Shown here: positions 44,628-57,100 of the stretch, in pieces | Layout: every line of letters begins with the position of its first letter | Numbering within the stretch: position 1 is the stretch's first letter | DNA from: Micropterix aruncella | Lineage: Eukaryota; Arthropoda; Insecta; Lepidoptera; Micropterigidae | Reading direction: 5' to 3' | DNA length: 64,000 bases | Assembly: GCA_944548615.1 (NCBI GenBank) | Contig: OX155951.1 | Coordinates: 23,547,692-23,611,691 of the forward strand | Program-made: the position numbers and the translations under genes | Notes under the pieces: generated by a model | Seen by the model: the letters and a program-made list of their open reading frames with translations, nothing else | Told to the model about the DNA's origin: nothing | The model's database searches: none

Positions 44628-45737
44628 CTGTATTCGATAAATAAAAAACAAAATGTAGTAAACGTAGAATATTGCAAAAGGACGAGACTAATACGTAAGG
44701 AATTTACACTGATGTCACATCACTCTTCGGAGCGGAGCTATTTAAAGGCGAGCTTGGCAAGCTGCCAAATGGAGAATATACAAGAAAAATCGACACATGA
44801 ACTGAATATCCGCATCCACACAATTAGTAAACCATAAGCAATCTCCTCCATCACTCAGGAGTTTAATTCGTTTCTTTTTGGCGCATCTCTTTACAATAAA
44901 AATACACACATACACAAAGAAACATCTCATTCCGCTTGCATCCGCTCTAAAAACACATATGAACAGTCGTTACAGTAGATACTTACAGCGGGCGTTCTTG
45001 AATTATCCATTAAAGGGTATAATAGCGACGATCTTGCCTTTCATTCCGATTCCAAAAATAAACAAGGATAACTTTAAAATAGCCGAAGGCCCGACCGAAG
45101 TCACGAAAGCACCATCACAAGAAAATATGTCACTATATCCATCAAAACGGATATACTATTTCTGCAAAAGCCAAATAGATTTTTCACAAAGTTAAATACC
45201 CATCGCGGAGGAAATCAATTAAATATTTTTTTCGGTATACGCGCGCCATTGTTATTTGACAATTCATTGTCAAAAAAATAATGTTGGGCCATTCAACTTT
45301 TTCATCGATGTTTTATTTCGACTTCGTACAAATAGGGATGTGTGCGCAAAACTTTCGGTAGGTGACGCTAGTGGCAATTGCTGGGACGCCCGGCCCGAAT
45401 AGGTATGAAGTGAGCGACGCACGCGCGGCGCAACGTTGACTTCAAACCTTCTCGGGCCACTGCGCCCTGCGCCCTCTAGCGGGAGAAAAAGTGGCAGTAG
45501 AGATCCCCACAGAATTTTTAAGCAATAAATTTTATCCCACCTCTATTTGTAGAAGGAAATAAAATGTAAATATAATATATAACATAGAAAGTACGGCCCA
45601 GCCCTACTTGACTATCATACACAAAAAAAGTCTTCACGTCATTTAATTTAAAATCCAATTAGCGTGATAAATCTAAGGTTTCTTAAATCAATATAAGTTC
45701 TCACTTTCATAGTTAAATCGGTTTAGAACAAGTTAAA
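44628..45737. promoter_or_regulatory. Divergent promoter interval of rtGEF (-) and cyclophilin (+)
   Basis: The rtGEF and cyclophilin start codons are 1.1 kb apart and point away from each other. A splice acceptor (TTATCGAATACAG) stands before rtGEF base 44627, so an upstream rtGEF leader exon must lie in or beyond this interval; it is not identified. A GC-rich block at 45355-45500 (GCGACGCACGCGCGGCGCAA) is the likeliest shared core region. No TATA box is assigned. Confidence 0.45.
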
Positions 45738-46663
45738 ATGTTCCTTTTAAAAGTAATTCCACTGTTTATTTTATTTTTATTGCACTGCGAACAAACAAAT
45801 GTAAATATTACCAGCCATATACAAAAATATAGAATACCTAACGAATACCTTATCTATAATAATACTTTCCAGAGCGAACACTTCGAAGTAACCCATCAAG
45901 TGTATTTCAATGTGAAAAGTGGAAATAAGGACCTCGGTAAAATCACGATTGGCCTATTCGGAAATTTGGCACCAAAAGCGGTCAAAAATTTCTACGAAAT
46001 ATCCACAAATGGAATAAACGGAAAAACGTTTAAAAATACTAAATTTCACAGAGTGATTAAACGATTCATGATACAGGGCGGTGATGTCGTTCATAATAAC
46101 GGATCCGGTACGATTAGTAGTTACGGGCCCACGTTTAAAGATGAAAACTTGAAGACGAAGCATTCAGCATCGGGTTTTGTATCCATGGCAAATAACGGTA
46201 TGTTCAATAATTTTGAAATTTCACGCACCGTTTAAAAAAACAATTATTTTCAACTTCCAGGTAAGAATACAAACGGCTGTCAGTTCTTTATCACTACAAT
46301 TCCCACACCATGGTTGGATGGAATGCATACAGTAATTGGAAAGGTAGTAGATGGCCAAAATGTTGTTCATTTGATCGAGCACATCTCTACTGATGTGGAT
46401 GATCGCCCTCTAGAACATGTCAGAATAGTAAAATGTGGATCTATTGAGACAACAACGTCGTTCCAGATATCGGATAATCCATACGAGTATTTATCCCAAC
46501 ATAGAGTTTATAGATAAGATAATCATTATATTTTCTTTTACTAAATATTTGTTAATTTTTCAGTATATGGGGATGGTTACGAGCATCTGCTGTGCCTTTG
46601 ACTATGTCGTTTTCAATTTTGGGATTCTTTCACTGGATGATAAGGAAAATGGATATTCAATGA
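45738..46663 (+). CDS. Membrane-anchored secretory cyclophilin (ninaA-like peptidyl-prolyl isomerase)
   Basis: Three exons, 45738-46197, 46261-46486 and 46564-46663 (phases 1 and 2), encode 261 residues. Residues 1-19 form a signal peptide ([17 protein letters not shown]). The cyclophilin domain (about 52-215) keeps the active-site set: Arg in KFHRVI, Phe and Gln in FMIQGGD, Gln and Phe in CQFFITT, Trp in PWLDG and His in MHTVIG. The last exon encodes [20 protein letters not shown] and then [12 protein letters not shown], a C-terminal membrane span with a short basic tail. This topology matches Drosophila NinaA, a rhodopsin chaperone of the ER. The GA|GTATTT donor at 46487 is chosen because it alone puts exon 3 in this frame; reading on would stop at 46517. 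AATAAA lies at 46733. The photoreceptor role is inferred from architecture. Confidence 0.88.
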
Positions 46664-47205
46664 TTTTTTAATTCGAAAAATGTGTGTGAATGCTAGAAAT
46701 ACCTACAAATTTTAGATCTGTATTTGTGCATAAATAAATTAGTCTATTCTTAAAAAATATTTTTTGTTATTTTTGCTCGCATTTTTTTTGACTCAGTGAT
46801 GTGTGACTGAACCGGCCGATTACCATAGACAGTCCAGAGATTTGTCTGTGGTGTCCGCGTTTGGTTCGATTCGCCTACAACAATCAGTGCGGTGGCGTTT
46901 ATTTGATTGGCGGCAGCATATTTTTCTTAATCTGCGGAATCCCGCCAATCAAATGAGTAGAGCCGAGCGCCATTTCGAGCGTTACAATTCTTCTGAACGA
47001 AGGCGGTGACATAGCATTTTGGTTGAATTTGGAACGTCAAAAATTTAGTTTGTCACGAAATATTTTCGCATAGCCTCCGCGTACCGTTGTTGTAGATAAT
47101 TTATATCTTTCAACGCAAACGCTTTCAGTTTTATTGTTAAAAATCGAAAACACCAGCCTTTGCTTTGAGAAATAAGTGAAATTAGCGCGTACTTATTCCC
47201 AAATC
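46664..47205 (+). promoter_or_regulatory. Upstream region of the Rpn7-like gene
   Basis: Contains the cyclophilin polyadenylation signal (46733) and, further on, a hairpin (TTTGATTGGCGG at about 46898 mirrored by CCGCCAATCAAA at about 46943). The start of the next gene at 47206 is the first ATG in frame. No TATA box is assigned. Confidence 0.4.
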
Positions 47206-50200
47206 ATGGAGCTCTCGGCGGAAGGAACCACTCCGGAATACATGGAGCTTGCCTCCATCAAATTTAAATTGGGACTGCCGAACTTCAAGAATAATAAGGA
47301 ATTAAAGGATAAATTGCTGCAGGGGATAAAATCAGGAAACATGGCGCCTTATTACAAAGAAGTATGCAACGATCTTGGTTGGGAATTCAATCAGAAGCTT
47401 TTCGACGATATGGGTAAAGAGAACGTCGAGAAACTTGCAAAGTTTGAAGAAGATGATTCGGAAACGCCGGTCTGGCAGGACAGGTAGCTAACAATCCTAT
47501 ATTTAATTAATTTTAGGCTCCAGTTGCATATTATTTAAAATATTTTTTTGTCTCAGGATGGATTACCTTTGTTCCATTGGTGATCGTGAAGCAGCAACCT
47601 CCTTGGCAACGACTAAATTTGAAGACTCGACTTTAACAACAAATCGACGGTTGGAAGCAATATTTGCGTTGTTTCGCATCGCTTACTTCCATGGATGCAA
47701 CGTAAAGGAAATGGGCAAATCAATACATAAGGTATTACAGTCATTTGCAGATTTATTATATGAAAACGTTGATACATGTAGTTTTCAGAAGAAATAGGCA
47801 GCGGCTTGTTGCACATGGTCTGTCAATGTTGTTGCGCTGCTCATTGTTGCGGCCCCACTGTTTACTTGTTCGCGTATATGTTATGTTAGATTTGTCAGTG
47901 ATTTACGCGTGGACATCGGGCACCTCTGAAAGTATTTTCATTATTATTAATGTAACAAGAGATAATCATGTTGAATTAATTAAATATACACTCGCTACAC
48001 TATAATCGAAAAACAAAAATCTCGTTGATCTGTATTTATGTATTTTTCATGTTAGTTGATTAAAACAAAGAAAATGTATTCCGAATTTGCTTTTATTAGC
48101 AATACTACATATAGGTCTTCTATGATTGTTTGTTTTAATATTAAGTTTGTTTCCTAGATTTTCAGATTTGTTAAGATTTCTAAATGGAAGTACTACAAAT
48201 CATAACTAGAATTTAAGTAGGAGAAATAAATATAACAATGTAATTTGCACTTTAAATGTCTACACACACTTAAAGTAGACACTTTTTTCATTCACATTCC
48301 TATAGTAAAATAAATGTAAAGGTACATGCCCCTCATTAACCACTGGAATGTCAATACCACCGATCGGTGGTTTTACTGTTGTGACAATTTGGGGGCAGCC
48401 AATCTCCGTATTTATGCAATTATATGTGGTAAAAGTCGCCTTCATTGAATAAGCCACCGTTATATATTAGTATGCGTGAACTACCACCCCCTACAAATAA
48501 ATTCACTAGGGTTGAAAACATGCCATCTTGAGTTTCATTCCCATGGCTGGCTATCTTAAAGGTTATGCAACCTTTTTTATTATCGAAACCTTATATCATT
48601 ATTTACTCTTAAGTACATTAGAAAGCGATTCTGCCAAACGTTCATACAAAATGGCCGCTTTTGAAGGAGATAGTGGGTATTCACCGTAATAATTTAAAAG
48701 GATAAAGTAAGCAGGTAAATGTGTTGCGCAACTACGTCATCTTGGTTGATTTTCAGAAACATACAGAAAAAAATCCTTTTTAATGATACCAGTAATGTAA
48801 TTTTGCCCAAAAATGCAGTTTGTGGTTTAATATATTAGGCCGATGCAATATATCTGTTAGAATTTACATAAAATTTTAGTATATTTAATAACATTTAAAT
48901 ATGCTCTTTTCAGGCTCATGAATTAGTAGACAGGGGTGGCGACTGGAGATCCAGGAACAAGCTGAAGGCATACGAAGCAATATACTGTCTTTCCGTCAGG
49001 GACTACACACATGCTGCTGATCTCTTTATTGATTGTGTGTCGACTTTTGAATCCTATGAGCTGGTTGATTTTGGTGAGAATTTTGAAGATAATTGATTTG
49101 AATTTACAGCGCTTTTCATCTGCTTGCTCATCTGCTGTAAGTTTTATGCTTCATTCGATAAATGGGGACGAATTGGTGAAATTTTTGAATTACCACCATT
49201 TTTAAAACTACCAAAGGAGCTGCAACCTTGTCCGAATTGTTTCTAAATGGTCTTTATAAGAGACAACCCGAATAATATATCTAAGAAAGGTAAATAGAGC
49301 CGATTAAATCATAACCTCTTGCTTAACTTCATTAAGTTTGTACCTGGATAAAGGTGAAAGTAGAGCGAATAAGAAAGAGCAAAGATGAGGATAATTTACA
49401 TTTTGGAGAGGGCCTCCTGGTAGACCACGTTCTTGGACTTCTCCTCAAGTGACACATATAAATATCAGATTGCCAGCTTATTCTAGATCAGGCAACATAA
49501 AAATAACCATTCGAGGAACACTCCTCCCATAGATCGACTCTGGCCTCGTTTAAGGACTGCCCCTGCGACTTGTCAATAGTCATCGCGAAACCAGGGTTGG
49601 CTTGATTTTCCCCAACCCAAAAAAACCCACTGGGTTAAAAAAACCCGAGGGTTTTTGACGAATGTGGGTTTTTTAAAAAATACTTGTTTATAATAATTAA
49701 ATCAATGAATAGATATAGCATTTATATCATATTTTATCAAAAAGAAAAAAAAAGGATGTATTTGTGACACACCCAGTCTGTTCCGGAATTTACTCCAGAC
49801 CATTCAAAATGTTGAGAAGTCTTTCAATTGATGCAAAACTGGCCGGACAAGTGTAATGCTGACTATTTTTGGCATGATTTATAAGATAACTTATGGATAA
49901 TATTGTTACGTGGATATGCAGCAGAAGATGCAAAAACACGGTAGAACACTCAACTTGATTTATTACAAAACTATTACAATACTCTTCAAGCGACAAAGAC
50001 CCTTATACACACTTTAATATACACTATTTAGTTCTAAAATCGTTTGCACTACTACTCAATACTTTCGCGCCGAAACAGCGCCACTAGCGGTCGTTAGTGT
50101 TAACTCTTAAGGGGTAAACATATTATCGGCCGCGTCCGTCAGCCGCGGCTTATGGATGCGACTGAAAGGTTATCTGTGTAATGAATTTCTATTGGCTCAA

Positions 50201-53200
50201 TAGTCAGTCGCGCACGACTGACTATTGCACATTATCAGACGTCAGTCGCGGACTACTGTGCATACGTTCGTAAGCCGCGGCTTATGGACGCGTCTGATAA
50301 TATAATTGCCCCTTTATCCTGTTGTGAAAATAAAGGGGATCTCCCGACAACTCACAATAACGATTTTCGGGGGAATTCCCTTCATGATAGTGTTACAACT
50401 GTATTCAGTAGTAAATAGATTTGGATTGGGAGAAAAAATGCAATAAAATGGTAATAAAATAAAATAAAAATAGATTGATTTAAAATTCTCATTACCTCCG
50501 TAAAAACCCGAAATTCCCTAAAAAAGCCCGAAAATCCCCAAAAAAAACCGAAATAACCCAGTGGGCAGATATTTTTTGATAAAACCCGGGTTTTTGCCAA
50601 CCCTGCGCGAAACAGACTTTTAAGGAAAACTGCAGTCCTTTAGACCGAAAGGGGTAGTCTGATGGTGCGAGGGGAATCTGGGTATGAACACCAATTTCCA
50701 TTCTAATCGTAGAAGAGCTGATTAGACCAGCGTTACCTTTGTAGATAGTTGCTTAATTGAAATTTACACGTTTGATATTCTATAATTATAAACATTGTGC
50801 TATCCCATTATGAGTTACTGCCTTTTTAGTTAGAATAAAAAAAGGCTTCAACCTCCCATTTAATTTTCGTTCAATTAGGAGATGAATTTAGCCAAACCCT
50901 CCAATAGAGCTATCTTTATTACTTTAGTTAGTAACACTTACCAAAATGTCTACGGAAATGTCGGTTTTTCTTGGATATTCTATTAATCTGGTTTACTCAA
51001 ATTTCTTGTTTCTATCTGGCTAAATTCCCCCCTCTCCCTATTTCATCTCTGAACTACGGAAGGTTTGCATTTTGAAAAAAACTAAAATGCTTTCCTTAGC
51101 AGATGATTCACCTTAACAGGCCCAAATATCAAAATTTTTAATAAAAATCATGCCTTGTCTTAACTAGATAGGCCAAACCCTCAGATATCCATCGGTTTAT
51201 TTTCTGAGGTGGATATTTCAACTGAATTTTGAGATCCTATCCTTTTAAATAAATATGACATATGTAATTTTAAAAAAAAATATTTCCAAAAAATGACTTC
51301 TGTATAAAAATACAGTCGATTTCTGTATGTTAACATCGCTAGTCCTCTTATGCGCTGTATTACCTAGATTTTTTATTTTGTATTCTACAGGTACTATTGT
51401 GCAATATTGCGTTCTGGCATGCGCTTTGGCTCTGGAGCGCCACGCTTTACAAGCGACTCTCCGCAGACAAGGAGCTGCAGTCCAGGCTCTGCGGTGCCGC
51501 TTCCCAGAATTGCGAGAATTTGTTGAGTCACTGCACGAATGCCGCTATGCCGATTTCATGAAGAGTTTGGCATGGGTGAGTTTATACATTGATTGCTTAA
51601 TTGGACATTCATGTAATGAAAAGAGTAGTGTACTTCCGGCATTGGTTTATTTTGGAAATAGGTATAACCCAAAACACAAATCTTCAGATTTTGTATAATA
51701 GTAGATATAATATAATTCTGTACAGTGTCCTTTCAAAAGGCACCGTCCTCGGTGGTGACCCGCAGGAATCAATTTTGGGGTTAGTATTGTTCATCCTATA
51801 CTTCACAGACCTACGATCTAGCATATTATCAAGCATGAGTCTTTACGCAAATGATACGAAAAGATATATGCAAATTCACTACTCGGCAGCTGCAGCTTAC
51901 AGAATAACTCCAACGAACTCAGCGCTGCTTGGACATCGGAATGGCTTCTAACTCTGAATGCTGAAAAATTATTGTTTTTCGTATTGAGAAAGAGAATGCT
52001 AAGCAGCCATACTTTTTGGAGAAAGACCTATTTTTGTGCTGAAAAATCACAAAAGGATCTTGGTGTAATGGTCAATGAAAACTTAAAATGGGAAGAAAAC
52101 ATGACTGCAATAGTAAAGAATGCAAACTATTGTTTCTCATTCGGAGAGCTTTTCACCATATTACAGACAAAATGAACCTGAAAATCTTTGTCATTTATAA
52201 GACCCATTTGGAACACTCCTATCAGATCTGGAACCTATACTTTAGGAAACATATTGATCTTCTAGAAAAGGGCCAGTGAAAAGCAACTAAAATGCTTTTA
52301 AATTTGAAGCATCGAACATACGCGGAAAGATTGGCGGCTCTCGGTTTGACCACTCTAAAGCAACGCAGGGCATGGGGTTACTTAATTGAGTCATACAGAA
52401 TGGGCGTTAACTGTGTTCGCGTTGTTTATATTTCAAAAAATCGCAGGCTCACAGGGGCGTGGGTGGTGTCGACAGACGCGCCAGTTCATGGAAATTTTAG
52501 TTGCCATGGAGCCGTTCAAAGGTATGGAACATTTCGTGCGTTTTACGCAAAACACAATTTTGTGACGATAGCAATGCTCACTTCGGTTTACGAGACATTA
52601 AGGAATCATCCAGCGCAAAAAAATCTAAATGGATTACAATGTTTGAGGCAACCGGGTCTACACTAAGAATAACACTGAGAATAAATAATGACGGCCGCCC
52701 GAAGTCAGCGCGGATGCCAGATGCTATTCGGCATGTTAGCGAATCGGTAAGACAAAATCCACAACAATTGACTCGCAAGAGAAGTCAAGCCTTAAATATT
52801 AAGAGGACTTTCCAGCTCTTCGAAAATTTCAAGGTGACAATTTCATCACCTGGGTTCAGCAGGATGGGGCCACCTGCCACACTGCCGCAGTGTCCATATA
52901 CCTATTGAAACAGATGTTCCCTGGGAAAGTGATCTCAAGGAGAGGAGACATTGAGTAGCCCCCTCGGAGCCCAGATCTACCTCCAAACAATTATTTTCTG
53001 TGGGGATACCTTAAATCAAGGGTTTATGAAGACAATTTAACAACAACAGACCAGCTAAAACAAAATATTAAACAGGAAATCAACCCTATTCTGAGAGCAA
53101 CTCGCCAACCTGTTTTTGAGAATCTGAGAATGTAAACAAGCGGGTGGATGTCACTTAGACAACATAATATTTAAAAATTAGATGTCACTAAAATTAAAAA

Positions 53201-53860
53201 AAAACTAATTTTTAAAATATAAGTTTTAAATTCCTATGCTCAGTAATTATTTTTTAATTTGATTTTTAAATAGCGCCTACAGTTATCTCCCACCCTGTAT
53301 AAGATCCTGACTACATTACATGACGTTCCTGGGTTGCAGGCAGACTGTCTACACCATAACACTAACTGGGCATCATCTGAAACTAAAGCATTAATCAAAT
53401 CCCAAGAAACCTCAACAGTAGAGTGATCAGTGACAAGTGTCAATGGCTTTAAAAATAAACTGGACTTATACCATTTTAAAAAAATAATGCCAGCTTGGAG
53501 TCAGGCACATCAGATTAAGCTGCCTGCCCTTTAATTATATAATAATAATAATACTTTGCACTTAACTACCATTGACAGACTTAGTCTGGAAGTGTATCAG
53601 GAAATCGGTAGAGTCTGAGTCCCATATTGGTTAATGAGTTCCATCGCAGATCAGTTTGTATTTATCTTCGTTTTATTGATTCAGGTGGAGACCCAAATTT
53701 GCACGGATCCAGTGTTCTACCCGCACTACCACCACTACGTGAGGGAAATGCGTATCAAGGCGTACATTCAACTATTAAGAGCCTACAGGAGTCTCAGTCT
53801 GAACAATATCGCTGAGACGTTTGGTGTCACACGAGAATTTATCGAAGATGAAATTTCTAA
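47206..53860 (+). CDS. Divergent 26S proteasome lid subunit, PSMD6/Rpn7-like (3' end not seen)
   Basis: Exons 47206-47483, 47557-47731, 48914-49073, 51391-51575 and 53685-53860, with phases 2, 0, 1, 0 and 2, encode 324 residues. Rpn7 landmarks are in order: NMAPYYKEVCNDLGW, YLCSIGDREAA, GGDWRSRNKLKAYEAIYCLS, VSTFESYELVDF, ECRYADFMKSLAW, PHYHHYVREMRIKAY and IAETFGVTREFIEDEISK. Rpn7 is a PCI-domain scaffold of the proteasome lid. Metazoan Rpn7 is about 389 residues, so about 65 C-terminal residues (the usual FIAAGRLHCKID block onward) should follow the phase-2 donor at 53861. I cannot find them before the window ends. The visible protein differs from canonical Rpn7 far more than expected, and lacks a stretch before YLCSIGD, suggesting a fast-evolving paralogue. 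Confidence 0.85.
47732..48913. other. Intron 2 of the Rpn7-like gene
   Basis: No coding or repeat feature that I can name; AT-rich, with short open frames only. Confidence 0.3.
49592..50606. mobile_element. hAT element with 8-bp target duplication, nested in Helitron
   Basis: The left end CAGGGTTGGC and right end GCCAACCCTG are inverted, flanked by exact CGCGAAAC at 49584-49591 and 50607-50614. Inside, minus-strand residues CPASFASIERLLNILNG resemble the hAT dimerisation block, but no intact frame remains. A MITE (50110-50313) sits inside. An internal segment starting TGTTACGTGGATATG may be yet another insertion. Confidence 0.85.
50110..50313. mobile_element. MITE, 3-bp target duplication type, copy 2
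   Basis: Same family as 3980-4219: AGGGGTAAACATATTATCGG at the left and TGATAATATAATTGCCCCT at the right, with CGCGTCCGTCAGCCGCGGCT inside. It is flanked by exact TTA duplications (50107-50109 and 50314-50316), supporting a PIF/Harbinger-type origin. It lies inside the hAT, which itself lies inside the Helitron relic. Confidence 0.75.
50741..51390. other. Intron 3 of the Rpn7-like gene, right part
   Basis: No gene is seen. It ends with the acceptor TTGTATTCTACAG used by exon 4. Confidence 0.3.
51720..52410 (+). pseudogene. CR1-like LINE reverse transcriptase relic
   Basis: Intron 4 of the Rpn7-like gene, + strand. GDPQESILGLVLFILYFTDL corresponds to the GVPQGSILGPLLFxLYxxDL block and LYANDTK to the YADDT catalytic block, with one Asp changed to Asn. 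Then SQKDLGVMVNENLKWEENMT, HLEHSYQIWNLYFRKHIDLL, a TGA, and LNLKHRTYAERLAALGLTTL. Order and spacing are those of a CR1/crack-like LINE. Stops and frame changes make it dead. Confidence 0.78.
52430..53310 (+). pseudogene. Decayed mariner/IS630-type transposase
   Basis: Pieces in order: QFCDDSNAHFGLRDIKESSS, MFEATGSTLRI and NDGRPKSARMPDAIRHVSES with QNPQQLTRKRSQALNI (helix-turn-helix part). After a large internal deletion come FQQDGATC-like WVQQDGATCHTA remnants and PPRSPDLPPNNYFLWGYLKS (catalytic region), then RQPVFENLRM and a stop. The family is recognisable from other insect DDE elements of this group. The catalytic core is mostly deleted. It directly follows the LINE relic. Confidence 0.7.
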
Positions 53861-54028
53861 GTAAGCCAGAATTCTTTTTTTTTGTTATCCACACATCGTC
53901 CATGCTCGTGTGCCCTAGGACATTATGGGATACTATACAAAAATATGAGATACTATACAAAAATAACTAAAATTATAGCCTATGAGAACTGCAGTGGTGT
54001 AAGTCAGTTCCCCACCTCTTTTTGTAAC

Positions 54029-54112
54029 GCGGTGTCCTACATAGGCGATTCAACACGAACGCGATCGCGAAGCGAAGCGGTTCGAATGGAATAAACATAT
54101 GAACAATAAATA
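54029..54112. repeat. Left flank repeat of the retrotransposon array
   Basis: GCGGTGTCCTACATAGGCGA through GCGAAGCGAAGCGG resembles the sequence at 62054-62112, right of the array (GCGGTGGCCTACGTGACGAA through GCGAAGCGAAGC), in the same orientation. The two look like members of one dispersed repeat family. Confidence 0.45.
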
Positions 54113-57100
54113 AATACAAACGGAGCTGCCATGGAATTCACCGACCGGAGTCGGGCCCATCATAATACTATTTTTTTTACACTTCTGGGGGGTGAGCAGT
54201 GGATTCCGGACTTACGAACCGGCTGTGGTAGGTTTAGGACAGCTGTCTTGCCACATGTGAGCGTTCACCTTGCCACCCATTCACTCCCCCTTCGAAGCCA
54301 TAGAATTTGAGATGCGCAAATCGCAGTTTTAGATAATTTTTCTAAGAAAGAGTTGATTATTTTTCTGGAAAGGCCAAGATCTTTAAAGAGGTGAAATAGA
54401 GATTTAGCTGGCAGGCCACGAGCGCCAACTTCCACCGCGTGAAGGTGAACAGTGAAGCCGTTCCGGGTTACGGCATTTGCAAGATCATGGTATTTATTTA
54501 ATTTGTACTCGTGGTCTTTTGGGATATTTGATTCCCATGGAACAGTTAATTCTACGATAAGAGCCACCTTCCGAGATAGAGAGTAAAGAGTTATATCTGG
54601 ACGGAGGGCTGTGCATCCGAGACTTTCAGGGAATTTATACTGCTTAGAGACCGAATCAACCTCCAGAATCCAATCTGTAGCTTTCTCGATTATTGAGAAA
54701 GGTTTTGTAGTTAAATGTTTTTTGCCTTTAGAGCCATCCCGCACAAACTGTATTGGGGGTTTGGAGGATACTGTCAAACCCTTGTTGGCACGAGCCACTG
54801 AGAGACTAATTACCTCGCGAATAACAGCGAGAACTTTGTCATGGCGGTAAGTGTACCGTCCTTGATCTAAGGCCACCTTGCAGCCAGCTAGAATGTGCCT
54901 AGCTGTGCAAGGGGTATTGCTACAGAGGGGACAAGAACTATCCTCGGCAAAGCTCCAACGAGCGAGGTTACTGGGGTCTGGAAGTGTATGCTGAAAGGCA
55001 TTCAAATAAAATTTCAGCATCTCTGGCGTCCAGTCATAGAGCATTACCTTCCAGTGCATTGGAGGCGGAATGCAAAAGTCACCAATTGTTGTCCAATCAT
55101 TCTGGCATTGAAGGCCAATAGCATGAGCCATACTCTTGCTGTCGTAATCTCCCCGCAAAAGAGACTTCTTCAAGTCCACGTCGCTCGTGGTTGTACTGCC
55201 ATACCCCAGACCAGTGCCATTCTGGCTGATTCCAGTAAGGAACCTTTTGTGGAAGTCTACGCGGGCTTGTAGTTCATTTGAATCACTACAGCCACTTATT
55301 ACGTGCTTCGATATTGCCGGATCTTTGGAATTGCACAGAATCGAATTTTTGGTTATTCTGGAGTTGGCGTAGAGCAGAGAGGGCAGTTTAAGCGCTAGCC
55401 CAAAATTTTGTTTGGACCTGAAGAGAGTCGAGGGGTCAGCTGGTTTGGCTAAGGACAGCCAGGATTTTAAACTAGCTGTCACCAGCGCATCTAGACGGGA
55501 CAGTTGGGTTTTGGTAAAATCGTAAATAAGAAAGGGCCATGACAAATGTGACGTTAGATAATTGTCATAGATCCAGGCCTTACGAGGGCCAGAAATTAGC
55601 AAGGCATCTATTTTCGCCAGGCAACTTTTGAAATGCTCTATAACATGATCGCCCGAGACGTCTTTTCCCTGATGGGTGATTTTTCTGCCGAGGAATTTGA
55701 AATGATTGTTTGGGTCTATAAGGGAGATATTAGAGCCCTTATAGACCAATTTGGGGTCATAGGATGTAAATTTTGTGCCCATGCGGGCGAGTCCAAGGCA
55801 AAAACATTTGGAGGGCTTCACTTTTATACAGCCTGACCAGTCGCAGAAAAGCTCCACTTTCTGTAATAGCAGGGAAAGCTGCTTGGGGCTTCTGGTAATG
55901 AAAGTTAGGTCGTCGGCAAAAGCGAGGCACGACGAGGTGTATTGGCCGTCTGTTTTAAAACGGTAGCCCCACTTCCTGTCAAACTGGCTCAGGCTTTCCA
56001 GAAGTATATTAAAAACTATATTAAAAATCGTCGGGGAGAGGCAACAGCCCTGAAATAGTCCAATTGAATATGGTATAGAGCGGGTAGTCCATTCTTGCGT
56101 TTTAACATGGAAAGTCAGACAGTTGTAGTAGGAGGCTACAATGTCACGCACGACTGGTGGGAAGTTGTACCAGCGGAGTGCAAAGTGGAGGAGACTGTGT
56201 CGGACTGACCCAAAGGCATTCTCTAGGTCGAGCCAGCATACATTGATTTGGCGTTCGTGCTGTCTCGCATCCTTGATGGCAGCAGCCAGGAGAGAGTTGT
56301 GCTCGAGGCAGCCCGAGACGCCGCGCATGAAGCCTTTTTGAACTGATACTCCAAGGTACTCATTCCAGTGCATGAATTCGCTCATCCTCGTGTGGACTAT
56401 GCTAAAAAAGATTTTGGCCACAGTGTCTGTGAGAGCAATGGGCCGAGCGTCCTTTGGTCCGGTGCAAACTGGGACCTTCGGAATTAAGATGACTGTCGCT
56501 CGGCCAAAATTCTGTGGGACTACACCGCTATTCCATATATTTCGGAAGATGGATCCTAAATATTGCAGAAGGCAGGGGCATTTTTTGTATACTAAATAGG
56601 GAATACCATCGGGACCCGGAGTAGAGCCCGACGGCTTCCTCTTTACTTGATTAAGAATCTCATCTAGTGATGGAGGTTGAGAAGCAAAAGCTACCGTAGG
56701 CAGGGGCGGAGGTGTAATGCCCGGCGGAGGGCTGTAATTATGGAGCCGCATTGGGTCCTCATACGTGGTCGAAAAGTATTCCGTGGCCATATCTTCCGGG
56801 ATTTGGATTTTTCCCTTGGCGGCAGACAAAACCGTTTTGCTGTAGTTAAAACGGTTTTTGTCGAACCGGGCTTCCTCTTTGGATTTGAGAAATGCTGCCT
56901 TGCGCTTGTCGTTTTGCGTTGCTACGCTCTGTATGAGTTTTAGTATAGAGCGGTACGCGCGCGAGAAGTTGTGGCAGAGGGCTTTATCCCCGGCTTTCTT
57001 GGCTTCACGTAACTGGCGACGAAGTAGCCGCTTTTGCCTACGGAGCTTTGCCTTAAATGCGTTTTCTCTGTGAACCGGGTCGACATGGGTAGATTTTGGG

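Larger units (their letters stand above)
49393..50740 (-). pseudogene. Helitron helicase (PIF1-like) C-terminus, split by a hAT element
   Basis: Minus strand, intron 3 of the Rpn7-like gene. Before the insertion the protein reads IPLAPSDYPFRSKGLQFSLK, then VCFA. After it, MTIDKSQGQSLNEARVDLWE then CSSNGYFYVA, a TGA, SRISWQSDIYM, and in a shifted frame EEKSKNVVYQEALSKM and a stop at 49393. This is the final helicase motif region of Helitron Rep/helicase proteins (usual form: RLQFPVxxxFAMTINKSQGQ, LYVACSR, TKNVVYxEAL). The copy has a stop, a frameshift and the hAT at 49592-50606. Confidence 0.82.

Noticed and set aside
44878..45195. 105-codon + strand frame in the rtGEF/cyclophilin interval
   Set aside because: No recognised family; it lies in presumed promoter and leader sequence, and the composition is not gene-like.
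46435..46671. Alternative frame through cyclophilin exon 3 reading [14 protein letters not shown]
   Set aside because: Only the frame fed by the GA|GTATTT donor gives a membrane span with a proper stop and matches ninaA-like topology.
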